Shown piece by piece: positions 13,523-24,311 of a stretch of 64,000 nt of DNA. Made by a program: the position numbers and the translations under genes. The DNA is from Elysia chlorotica (taxonomy: Eukaryota > Mollusca > Gastropoda > Plakobranchidae): NCBI GenBank assembly GCA_003991915.1, contig RQTK01000226.1, positions 206,239 through 270,238 of the forward strand. The letters are read 5' to 3'. The first letter of the stretch is position 1. Every line of letters starts with the position of its first letter. Under the pieces are notes generated by a model, which saw only the letters and a list, made by a program, of their open reading frames with translations, searched no databases and had not been told where the DNA came from.

Positions 13523-13683
13523 TGCTCGATGTCCAAATCATTGTATGGGAATCAACTTAATTCCGCCTGTTCAACCCATAATGCCAATAGGTAGTGCCAA
13601 TGCTCGATGTCCATAATTATATTTGTATAGGAATCAACCTAATTCCGCCTGTTCAACCCATAATGCCAATAGGTAGTGCCAAT
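13523..13683. repeat. Two-copy direct repeat, 78 bp apart
   Basis: 'tgctcgatgtcca' and the segment 'ccgcctgttcaacccataat' occur twice with a 78-base offset. The second copy carries a short insertion-like difference in the middle. This is a simple local tandem duplication. Confidence 0.85.
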
Positions 13684-13910
13684 GATGCATTAGAGCGAAC
13701 TATAAAAAACTCAACAACGAACGAAGTCAACAGAAATTGTTTATTTGCCCAAAGATTACAGCAGTAATTTGTGGTGTTCTATTTTTACCTTTTAGCTTAC
13801 GTGTCATGTAGTCTAAAATGTCTTATTCGCATATCTTAAGACGAGGCGTAAGCTAACCACGACATTCTTCTTAAGACCCAGATCTAGATAGAGATACAGG
13901 GCCGTAAGTA

Positions 13911-14007
13911 CAACGTTGCGGTAGCCTAACACTCGTCGTAAGTCTTCTTATTCGCCTATTCTTACGACTTGTAAGCCACCGCGAATCCGAGGCATTGTAC
14001 TTACGGA
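13911..14007. mobile_element. Small foldback (MITE-like) element
   Basis: CCGTAAGTACAA at about 13,912 is matched inverted by TTGTACTTACGG at about 13,995. Between them more inverted words (cgtaag/cttacg) give an imperfect palindrome of about 95 bp. This layout fits a short non-autonomous inverted-repeat element. No target-site duplication was assigned. Confidence 0.5.
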
Positions 14008-15250
14008 ACCTATTCTAGAGTAGACATAAGAGAGCTCAATCTAGAATCTAGACATTGGCTTTGCATGCAAAATCCACGGAGAGTTGTATTGCCCAGAAAG
14101 TTAGATCTGCGCTTTTCACTCTAAGTCTCATCTTGAGATTTGTTCGAATTGTTCACAACCGGTTTGTCCGTCTATGGACACAATATAAGGGTAGCATTTT
14201 GGACAACTCTCCACGGCCTTAAGAGGAATAATGTACCACCTATTTGTAAACATTTTTTTTCATCGTCTTTTCAAAGCAATAATTTTCTAAATAAACACAT
14301 GTACAAAATAAAGTAATGTTGCTCTAATAGCTTAGTAGGCCTACAATGGCTGTAAAAGAAGCACATGCAGACCTAAGGGAAATCGTCTAAGAGGCCACTT
14401 CCAATTGTCCCGATCCTTCATGGTCTGATTTGCTGGCATCTTTTTTTGTGAGTCATCCATGACTCTTTTTAAACACTGAGTTTTTAAAGAAATCATTTTA
14501 GGCTTTGGTGAAACGTTCTAGTCGGGATTTTACCCACAAAAAAACCCAACAAAGTTTCCGACTTCCAGTTGATATTTGCTAGGATTTAAAGGGGGCGTTT
14601 TAAAATAGTTAAGATTGTTCTTATCTCTTCCAAAAGTTTGTAGTTAGAGCGTCTGTAATGTTTCAGAAAAGGTTTGAGAATTCAGTGTTACACTGTTAGA
14701 CAACAAAAGTGAAATCTTCGTGGATCTCGGACAGAAGACGTGTCTTTGCGTTGATGGCCACCAGATTTAGATCTATCCTTGGCCGTGAAAAATAGCAGAG
14801 CTAGCCATGTCTGTCTACTGAATGAGATGTTGTTTGTCCGAATGAAGTAAATGCTCGTTATAGAACAAGACCTTTGCTTGCACAATGTACTGTTTGTCAG
14901 AATAACGAAGGTATTTTTTGCTTTGGATGTTTCTTAAAGATGCAATGTTAAACTTGATTGGGTGATGTTTCGTTTCGTTCAATATATTATTATATTCATA
15001 ACAGGTTGATTTATCAAACGCGGTAGCTGTAGAATGTTTCGGTAAAATCAATGGTAGTCTAGATTGATTGATTGTTTTATTGTGTGGGTGTAGATTTATA
15101 TATTTATCGTTGATTTGTTTCTTGAGCAAACGCGCTTTGTTGGCGTACAAGGGTGGCAACTAAACCAATTCAACTCTGTGAAGTAAAACTATACATTATA
15201 TGTATAAGTATGCCTGTGTCTACATAGACACAGACATACATATATATATA
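14008..15250. other. Unique stretch, no gene recognised
   Basis: The 114-codon minus-strand frame at 14,815-15,159 has no motif or repeat that would support a gene. Nothing else was seen. Confidence 0.45.
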
Positions 15251-15333
15251 CTCCTTCTTCTTCTTCTTCTTCTTCTTCTTCTTCTTCTTCTTCTTCTTCT
15301 TCTTCTTCTTCTTCTTCTTCTTCTTCTTCTTCT

Positions 15334-15365
<32 letters not shown>
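15251..15365. repeat. (CTT)n followed by (CT)n
   Basis: About 29 CTT triplets pass directly into about 12 CT dinucleotides. Confidence 0.97.
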
Positions 15366-15368
<3 letters not shown>

Positions 15369-15526
15369 CGAGAAACGATTGCGTGTTGAAATAATCAGAA
15401 GGTAGGAGGCCAGGCGCTGAACAGGCGATCTATCTTAAATAGCTCGGCCACCGTTCTAACCATTTCAGCTCACCACAGAAACAGCTCATACCTCTTGTCA
15501 TGGAACAGTTTTAGGTATAGCGCAGT

Positions 15527-16235
15527 CACATGACGTGAGGTATCGAGTACCATGACGTGTGATATACTACACGTCATGACTTCACATGGCGTATAGTATA
15601 GAGGTATTATGACGTACTATATAGAGGTCACATAACGTGCGGTATGAAGCTCACATGACGTGCAATGTAGAGACCCCATGACGTGCGATGTAGAGGCAGC
15701 ACGAAATGCGATATAGAGGCCACATAGGGTGTGATATAGATGCCACATGACCTGCGATATAAGGGCCACATGACGTGTGCGATATAGAGGCCACATGGGG
15801 TGCGATATAGAGGCCACATAGGGTGTGATATAGATGCCACGTGACGTGCGATATAGAGGCCACATGGGTGCGATATAGATGCCACATAGGGTGTAATATG
15901 AGGTCATGACGTGCGATATAGAGGTCACATGACGTGCGATATAAGGGCCACATGACGTGTGATACGGAGGTCACATGGGGTGCGGTATAGAGGCAACATG
16001 ACGTGCGATATAGAGGCCACGTGACGTGCGGTATAGATTTCAACATAATCTGTAATGATGTGGTAAAATTACGTTCTATAATATAGAGGTCACATGATGT
16101 GCAGTAAACGCGTCACAAAACATGAGATATAAAGGAAAAAAGTAATGATGAAGGCTATTAAACTCATATGATCTGCAATAGTTATAAATGTCACGTGACG
16201 TGTAAAAAAGGTCACTTATAGATTTTAAAGTTTGT
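15527..16235. repeat. 23-bp satellite, degenerate array 1
   Basis: Diverged monomers of a 23-base unit, of the type 'gccacatgacgtgcgatat' plus 'agag', are recognisable from about 15,600 to 16,045. They fade into scattered 'cacatgacgt' remnants on both sides. Array 2 (17,797-19,345) is the same family in a far more homogeneous state, which is why this one reads as the older edge. Confidence 0.85.
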
Positions 16236-16782
16236 CTCGTAGAAACGATATAAAGTTATACTTTTTCTATATCCCAAGAAACTTCTCTAATGATCGCCAG
16301 TCAAAGCTTCTCTTTAAGTCACAATATAATTGGTGTGTCTATGAATCCGTCTTTTGGCGGGTAAAAGTCTTAAGATTCCACACTAAATATCTTTGACATC
16401 TGAAAATAATGGCCCTTTAAAGTTAGGATTAGCTTGGTTTGATTGGCGAGTTACCACGATGCTGGATTGCGAAATTCTGTCTCGATTCTGACTAACCATA
16501 AACTTCCAAGATCAAGGTCGTGTCACAAACATATCAAGGAGGAATCTATATCCCCACCCACGCAGATACACACTGGACGCTCACTCATGCCCACATGCAC
16601 ACATACTCATCGACCCACCCATCCACACCCCCACAAAGAACACGCATAATAAGACTGGATTTTAAAAAAAAGCTTATGGCGCTATTTTCCTTACAGCAGC
16701 CCTGAGATCACCTGTCGTTCTAGACTGGCTATAGATATAAATCTAACTTGTACAAATCAAAAAGCAACTTTGAGGAGATATA
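16236..16782. other. Spacer between satellite arrays
   Basis: Unique sequence with an 'acacac/cccacc'-rich patch (16,550-16,640). No gene was recognised. Confidence 0.5.
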
Positions 16783-16784
16783 GT

Positions 16785-17796
16785 GACTGGGCGTGTCAGT
16801 CCGCTCAGCCAGCTACTGGTGGATATCTAAAGACACGGACGTATCACTCCACTCTGTCAGCTACTGGTGACTGGTGGATATCTAAAGACACGGACGTATC
16901 ACTCCGCTCTGTCAGCTACTGGTGACTGGTGGATATCTAAAGACACGGGCGTGTCACTCCGCTCTGTCAGCTACTGGTGACTGATATCTAAAGACACGGG
17001 CGTGTCACTCCGCTCTGTCAGCTACTGGTGACTGGTGGATATCTAAAGACACGGGCGTGTCACTCCGCTCTGTCAGCTACTGGTGACTGGTGGATATCTA
17101 AAGACACGGGCGTGTCACTCCGCTCTGTCAGCTACTGGTGACTGGTGGATATCTAAAGACACGGGCGTGTCACTCCGCTCTGTCAGCTACTGGTGACTGG
17201 TGGATATCTAAAGACACGGGCGTGTCACTCCGCTCTGTCAGCTACTGGTGACTGATGGATATCTAAAAGCACGGGCGTGTCACTCCGCTCTGTCAGCTAC
17301 TGGTGACTGGTGGATATCTAAAGGCACGGGCGTGTCACTCCGCTCTGTCAGCTACTGGTGACTGATGGATATCTAAAGACACGGGCGTGTCACTCCGCTC
17401 TGTCAGCTACTGGTGACTGGTGGATATCTAAAGACACGGGCGTGTCACTCCGCTCTGTCAGCTACTGGTGACTGGTGGATATCTAAAGACACGGGCGTGT
17501 CACTCCGCTCTGTCAGCTACTGGTGACTGGTGGATATCTAAAGGCACGGGCGTGTCACTCCGCTCTGTCAGCTACTGATGGATATCTAAAGACACGGGCG
17601 TGTCACTCCGCTCTGTCAGCTACTGGTGACTGGTGGATATCTAAAGACACGGGCGTGTCACTCCGCTCTGTCAGCTACTGGTGACTGGTGGATATCTAAA
17701 GACACGGACGTGTCACTCCGCTCTGTCAGCTACTGGTGACTGGTGGATATCTAAAGACACGGGCGTGTCACTCCGCTCTGTCAGCTACTGGTGGAC
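16785..17796. repeat. 55-bp satellite (family A), left block
   Basis: About 18 tandem copies of a 55-base unit containing 'ggtggatatctaaagacac' then 'gtgtcactccgctctgtcag' then 'ctactggtgact'. Copies differ mainly at the acgggc/acggac and aagac/aaggc positions. The block breaks at 17,797, in the middle of a unit, where the 23-bp satellite begins. Confidence 0.97.
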
Positions 17797-19345
17797 TGAT
17801 ATAAGGGCCACACGGGGTGCGATATAAGGGCCACACGGGGTGCGATATAGAGGTCATATGGGGTGCGATATAAGGGCCACACGGGGTGCGATATAAGGGC
17901 CACACGGGGTGCGATATAGAGGTCACATGGGGTGCGATATAAGGGCCACACGGGGTGCGATATAGAGGTCATAAAAATGATCTGCAATAAAGAGATCACA
18001 TGACTTTCGATATAGAGGCCACATGACCTGCGATATAGAGGCCACATGACGTGCGATATAGGGGTCACATGATGTGCGATATAAGTGCCACATGACGTGT
18101 GATATAGAGGCCACACGGGGTGCGATATAGAGGCCACATGAAATGTGATATAGAGGCCACACGGGGTGCGAAATAGAGGCCACATGATGTTCGATATAGA
18201 GGCCACATAGGATGTGATATAGATACCACATGACCTGCGATATAAGTGCCACATGACGCTTGATATAGAGGCCACATGGGGTGCGATATAAGGGCCACAC
18301 GGGGTGCGATATAGAGGTCACATGGGGTGCGATATAAGGGCCACACGGGGTGCGATATAGAGGTCACATGATCTGCGATATAGAAGTCATATGACGTGCG
18401 ATATAGAGGTCACATGACGTGCGATGTAGAGGCCACATAGGGTGTGATATAGATGCCACATAACCTGCGATATAGAGGTCATGTGACATGCAATATAAGG
18501 GTCACATGACGTGCGATTTGAGGGCCACATGACGTGCGATATAGAGGCCATATGGGGTGCGATATAAGGGCCACACGGGGTGCGATATAGAGGTCATATG
18601 AACTGCGATATAGAGGTCACATGACGTGCGATGTAGAGGCCACATAGGGTGTGATATAGATGCCACATAACCTGCGATATAGAGGTCATGTGACATGCAA
18701 TATAAGGGTCACATGACGTGCGATTTGAGGGCCACATGACGTGCGATATAGAGGCCATATGGGGTGCGATATAAGGGCCACACGGGGTGCGATATAAGGG
18801 CCACACGGGGTGCGATATAAGGGCCACACGGGGTGCGATATAAGGGCCACACGGGGTGCGATATAAGGGCCACACGGGGTGCGATATAAGGGCCACACGG
18901 GGTGCGATATAAGGGCCACACGGGGTGCGATATAAGGGCCACACGGGGTGCGATATAAGGGCCACACGGGGTGCGATATAAGGGCCACACGGGGTGCGAT
19001 ATAAGGGCCACACGGGGTGTGATATAAGGGCCACACGGGGTGCGATATAAGGGCCACACGGGGTGTGATATAAGGGCCACACGGGGTGCGATATAAGGGC
19101 CACACGGGGTGTGATATAAGGGCCACACGGGGTGCGATATAAGGGCCACACGGGGTGTGATATAAGGGCCACACGGGGTGCGATATAAGGGCCACACGGG
19201 GTGTGATATAAGGGCCACACGGGGTGCGATATAAGGGCCACACGGGGTGTGATATAAGGGCCACACGGGGTGCGATATAAGGGCCACACGGGGTGTGATA
19301 TAAGGGCCACACGGGGTGCGATATAAGGGCCACACGGGGTGTGAT
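17797..19345. repeat. 23-bp satellite (family B), array 2
   Basis: About 67 monomers of 23 bases, typified by 'gggccacacggggtgcgata' plus 'taa'. The left part is variable (ACATGACGTGCGATATAGAGG types). It contains a 207-base (9 x 23) higher-order duplication, positions 18,411 and 18,618 being equivalent. From about 18,770 monomers are nearly identical. From about 19,010 they alternate gtgcgata/gtgtgata, which is a 46-base dimer. Confidence 0.97.
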
Positions 19346-20428
19346 ATACTGACTGGTGGATATCTAAAGACACGGACGTGTCACTCCGCTCTGTCAGCTA
19401 CTGGTGACTGGTGGATATCTAAAGACACGGACGTGTCACTCCGCTCTGTCAGCTACTGGTGACTGGTGGATATCTAAAGACACGGACGTATCACTCCGCT
19501 CTGTCAGCTACTGGTGACTGGTGGATATCTAAAGACATGGGCGTGTCACTCCGCTCTGTCAGCTACTGGTGACTGGTGGATATCTAAAGACAGGGCGTGT
19601 CACTCCGCTCTGTCAGCTACTGGTGACTGGTGGATATCTAAAGACATGGGCGTGTCACTCCGCTCTGTCAGCTACTGGTGACTGGTGGATATCTAAAGAC
19701 ACGGGCGTGTCACTCCGCTCTGTCAGCTACTGGTGACTGGTGGATATCTAAAGACACGGGCGTGTCACTCCGCTCTGTCAGCTACTGGTGACTGGTGGAT
19801 ATCTAAAGGCACGGGCGTATCACTCCGCTCTGTCAGCTACTGGTGACTGGTGGATATCTAAAGACGGGCGTGTCAGTCCGCTCAGCCAGCTACTGGTGGA
19901 TATCTAAAGACACGGACGTATCACTCCACTCTGTCAGCTACTGGTGACTGGTGGATATCTAAAGGCACGGGCGTGTCACTCCGCTCTGTCAGCTACTGGT
20001 GACTGGTGGATATCTAAAAGCACGGGCGTGTCACTCCGCTCTGTCAGCTACTGGTGGATATCTAAAGGCACGGGCGTGTCACTCCGCTCTGTCAGCTACT
20101 GGTGGATATCTAAAGACACGGGCGTGTCACTCCGCTCTGTCAGCTACTGGTGGATATCTAAAGACACGGACGTGTCACTCCGCTCTGTCAGCTACTGGTG
20201 ACTGGTGTCACTCCGCTCTGTCAGCTACTGGTGACTGGTGTCACTCCGCTCTGTCAGCTACTGGTGACTGGTGTCACTCCGCTCTGTCAGCTACTGGTGA
20301 CTGGTGTCACTCCGCTCTGTCAGCTACTGGTGACTGATGGATATCTAAAAGCACGGGCGTGTCACTCCGCTCTGTCAGCTACTGGTGACTGGTGGATATC
20401 TAAAGGCACGGGCGTATCGCTTCTGGCT
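19346..20428. repeat. 55-bp satellite (family A), right block
   Basis: About 20 copies resume directly after the 23-bp array. The diverged starting units of the left block (16,787-16,880, with 'gtcagtccgctcagccagc') reappear inside this block at 19,866-19,960. Positions 20,202-20,337 are a shortened 33-base version, lacking the 'ggatatctaaag' part, in about four or five copies. Confidence 0.97.
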
Positions 20429-21629
20429 TCAAGTCTTAGATCGTGACACCGAGTAAAACTCAGAAACCAACTTGTTTTGGATGTTTGGGTGGACGTCCAC
20501 TAGACTACACCCAAGACGTAGGTAGGCTGCACAGAAGAGGAAGAGGGGAGGGAGTTTCCAATAAACAAACTATGGAAGCGACACCTATGATCTATTCACC
20601 ATTCCTGGGATCAATCTGTCAATTCGTTCTGTCCTCTCCTTTCTGGCTTTCTGGGCCTTTCTCCCTTTTGTTATCACACGCTTGACAATGTGCTGTTGCA
20701 ATACAATGTCAGGTCTTGCTCTCTATCTAACGACTTGTTCAGTTTCGTTAACAGGCTGCATGTGCAACGTTTTGAATTATTCAATATGTAGAGCATGTTT
20801 TAGATATTTAGGGGATAAAGGTCGAGGAAGATATTGAAGGAAAAATCATTTAAAAATCTATTTGAATATTCACTAGATCACTAGATTTGACAAAAATCAC
20901 TAGATCTAGGGGAAAGTCAGCAGCGCTGGCAACCCTGAATTGATGTGCAGCAACTTGTCACCTCTGCACAAAGAAGATTCAAAAGTCCGCCATTGTCATT
21001 TGACGTTACCATAGATAGGTTTTGTTACTTGCTCTAAAAAAAAAGAACAAAAAACGCTCGTATAGTCGTGTCCAATTAATTGTACAAAGCAGCTGCACTG
21101 ATCAGCTCCCTTGTTGTTGTTTTTTCTAAATAATTATTTTAGGCTAATAATTCGAAAGCCAAATTTATACAGGCTTTGTTTTCAAAATGTTCTGCATCGC
21201 TTGTTAACCAAATGTGAAACAATTGTGCAGAAGAACCCCCTAATTTGTTCTTTTTTGGGGAAAATAAGGAGACCCTAAATGGGCTTTCTATCGCGGATGG
21301 ACATAGTTTGTTCACCTCCTGAGCAAGGGAGCTGCCAGAAATAATTGACTTGGACAAGGAAGATACAGCCTCTCGGGAACGACCCAAGTTATTTTATGAA
21401 ATAAAAAGAAGAATTCGCAAGGCGCGGCAGGAAACGGATATAGATCTAGTTTTGTGTTTCATGCTGGCAGACGTAGCTTAGGGTCATCCCAGATGGGACT
21501 TCCCGAACTGTGATGGAGCATGAAGTCTCGGGAGACCGTATATTACTCCGCCGCCGTCTAGCAGGATGTTTGCGAAAACTTTTTTCCCTAGAGATTGCGA
21601 TGAAAGAAGAGAGGTAGATAGATAGATAG

Positions 21630-21682
<53 letters not shown>

Positions 21683-22110
21683 TTGGTTTCATCCGTTGCA
21701 AGATTGGTCTGTAGATCAGTACAGATAGCAACAGATTAATGTTGAAAAAAGAAGAATAGAAAACAAGTTTTTAGTGGAAAGTCAAGCGTGTATCATTCTT
21801 AAGTAAAGCTATTAGAATCCAGGCCAGCCCGTGCCCGGCTTCGAAACTCCAAATCAATCTTAACCTGTTCGTTGTGTTTTTATGTTTTTTGAGGGGCGAA
21901 AAACAACCTGACGCTAAAATGAGCTTTCCCGGACCCTGTTACGCTTTTACTTTAATCAAAATTTCATCGCTCGAAGCTCGCCGACCCGTACTAAAGTTTT
22001 AAGAATATGTGGGTTTTCGTGATTCTGGCCTTACGGGAGATGTACATTCTTTACAGCCTCTTTAGTTTAGAAGGTTAAAAAATGTGTGGTTTAATTTGTT
22101 TTTATATACA
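20429..22110. other. Unique stretch with a GATA/GA microsatellite
   Basis: A (GATA)n-(GA)n array lies at 21,616-21,680. The 82-codon minus-strand frame at 21,139-21,387 has no recognisable domain. Confidence 0.5.
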
Positions 22111-22115
22111 AACTT

Positions 22116-22711
22116 TCAACAAGATTTTCCGGTCATCGGTGTTTTGGGTTTTTTCTTCCAATGGTGTTCCTTGAAAATAATGACGTGTAGAAAGAGTCTT
22201 GCAATTCTTATTTTAATTATTTGTGATCCTCCCATATTGTATGGATTAAAAATCACTTTATGTTTCATTTTTTTTTCAAAGGCATTTGTGTTGGTTATCT
22301 TCTTTTCCAAATAAATTTGAAAAATATGGTATTTATCCTGTTTAGGATATTCTCTGGTGTCCCTATGCTTTGCGTTAGATGAACAAACAAGTTGCATTTT
22401 GCTCATGAAACATTTTTTTTCTAGCTGGTTGAGTCTTGGTTCCCAATTCTTTTCGATTAATTGAGGGGATTTTATTGTATTAAAGTAGACTCCTAAGATG
22501 TGTACAATTAGTACAAAAGATATATTCATCATCTCTGCACCATAAAATCCTTGTGACTCCATGACCATTGCTTTGTTTTTTTTTCTCGAAAATATTGACA
22601 TTTCTTGCAATCAAAATTAATTAATGATATTAGGCGCCATTTTCCTAAAAGTTCCCTTTTTAGTTTTTTTCCTTTATGTAATAAATGTTCGATAGTTATT
22701 TTGAGGACCAT
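22116..22711 (-). pseudogene. Remnant of an L1-like LINE reverse transcriptase
   Basis: On the minus strand, one frame (22,711-22,529) reads LLHKGK...LLGKWRLISLIN. This matches the conserved N-terminal RT segment (KNWRPISL...) of non-LTR retrotransposons. The next frame (22,610-22,116) carries LGVYFN...NWEPRLNQLEK, like the region after the RT palm in L1-type elements. The catalytic palm between the two segments is absent and the frames do not join, so this is an internally deleted dead copy. The assignment rests on motif recognition alone. Confidence 0.6.
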
Positions 22712-23254
22712 GAATGTCTTAAACGGTTATCTAAATTATAGAAGTATAACCTAGTTGCACTCAGTATTTTTGTGTTTTTATAACTGATTGACCAACAATA
22801 GGCCTATCTATTTTAAGGATCTGCTTGTACATCTGTCAACCACGTACAACTAATCATTATTGAAATGAAAGGACCTATGTAGGTTGGACTCACGACAAGG
22901 CAACAATACAGTAAATTTATACTTCTCGATCTAAGTACTATTTAGTGCCAAGCAATTTCCCTGGTAATGTTTATGTGTGTTGTGATTGGCTCCATGCTAG
23001 TGGTAGTCATAAATTGCGCACTGTCCGTTTCTTCGTCATAACTAGAACAGATAAGATATTGAGAAATTGATTTTGAATCAATTGAGTCAGAAAGAAAACT
23101 TTGGAAAAATTAATAGGTAGGCCAGCAATAATTATACTTCAATCAAAATCGTTTCTCAGCCGAAGTTTAGGCATAACTCATCATGTTAAGCTATGATATG
23201 TTCAACTAGTGCTCTCTCTCTCCCTCCCTCTCTCTCTCTCCCTCCCTCTCTCTC

Positions 23255-23307
<53 letters not shown>

Positions 23308-23460
23308 TTCTTCCTTTCTCTCTCTTTTTTTAAACAGGGCCCTAAAAAATTTATGGGTTTCATTAATCGGTTACTTGATGTAAAGAATTTTAGCCTAGTT
23401 GGATTAAAGCTCCATACCTCCATCAATATATTTTTGTGTTAACTCTTAGACCAGCAATTC

Positions 23461-23509
<49 letters not shown>

Positions 23510-23969
23510 GCTGTCATTGTTTGTTTCTTTGTTGTTTTTTGTTCTGTTGTTGTTGGGTTTTTAAATGGATGTTTGCAATGCTGTACACCGTTTACAGCCA
23601 ATAACAATGCTGGGAGGGGGGATATGTGGGGGTAGCACTACAATAAGGCGGAATACATACATCTATTTCAGTAGTAGTTTGAAATAGATTTACACGTGGT
23701 CAATAATTTTGTCTGGCATTGCGTGTTTATATTCCTCTGTCGTTGTTGTTTTTTTTTTTCATCTATGGTTTTCATTCATCATTACATACATTTTTTGTAG
23801 TGTCTGAACGGTGCCACACTGTAACACAAATTCTGCACCCCTGAGAAAAAAACTAAACCATATTAATACAGGCAGCAAAGCAATCGTAGACTATAAGTGA
23901 CACATTGTTTTCCCCTGTATGCCAAAACTGGCAATCATGAGATAATGCTTAACACCGTATATTTTCCAG
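22712..23969. other. Sequence upstream of the SK exon, with microsatellites
   Basis: (CT)n at 23,211-23,325, (TTG)n at 23,461-23,512 and T-rich runs. The final bases 'tattttccag' (23,960-23,969) form the polypyrimidine tract and AG acceptor of the next exon, so at least the end of this stretch is intronic. Confidence 0.6.
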
Positions 23970-24235
23970 ATCCGAAGCGAGCATCATGAGCACGGTGATC
24001 GAGGACCCCGCTATCCCACTGGTCGGCATGAACGGGAAGCGGGCAGGGCAGGGCGGCAAGGTGCGCTCCAAGCTCTACACCATGCGCTCCGGCGGCCACA
24101 GCTTCGGAACCGGTCCAGGCGACCCGGATAAAGTCCCACGGTTTGAGAACGTCGGGATCCGGTTAGCACTCCGGAAGGAACTCTACGCCAAGCGGAAGCG
24201 GATCTGTGACGTGTCGCTCGCCATGGCTGTGCTGG
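23970..24235 (+). CDS. SK: SK channel exon: N-terminus to first half of S1
   Basis: The exon follows the acceptor 'ttttccag' and ends at 'ctgg|gtgaac', leaving one base of a split Gly codon. From the ATG at 23,986 it encodes 83 full codons. The first 50 residues are Gly/Arg/Lys-rich and of low conservation. NVGIRLALRKELYAKRKR and DVSLAMAVL then match the pre-S1 and S1 region of SK channels (NVGYRLGRRRALFEKRKR in vertebrate members). There is no stop between the acceptor and the ATG, so translation may begin in an earlier exon. Confidence 0.85.
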
Positions 24236-24268
24236 GTGAACAGGGAGGGAAGCTCATAGAGAGAGAGA

Positions 24269-24311
<43 letters not shown>

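Noticed and set aside
15617-16046. Minus-strand repetitive frames over the degenerate 23-bp array
   Set aside because: Same cause as in the main 23-bp array.
18594-19373. Long minus-strand open frames (to 259 codons) with a repeated 23-residue motif
   Set aside because: All three frames are open because a stop-free 23-base satellite is read in every phase. No non-repeat coding sequence is attached.
16785-20428. CRISPR-like array of direct repeats
   Set aside because: Units are contiguous with no unique spacers, there is no cas gene, and the genome is eukaryotic. These are satellites.
22084-22314. 76-codon plus-strand frame
   Set aside because: Shadow of the LINE remnant on the opposite strand; hydrophobic by base composition.
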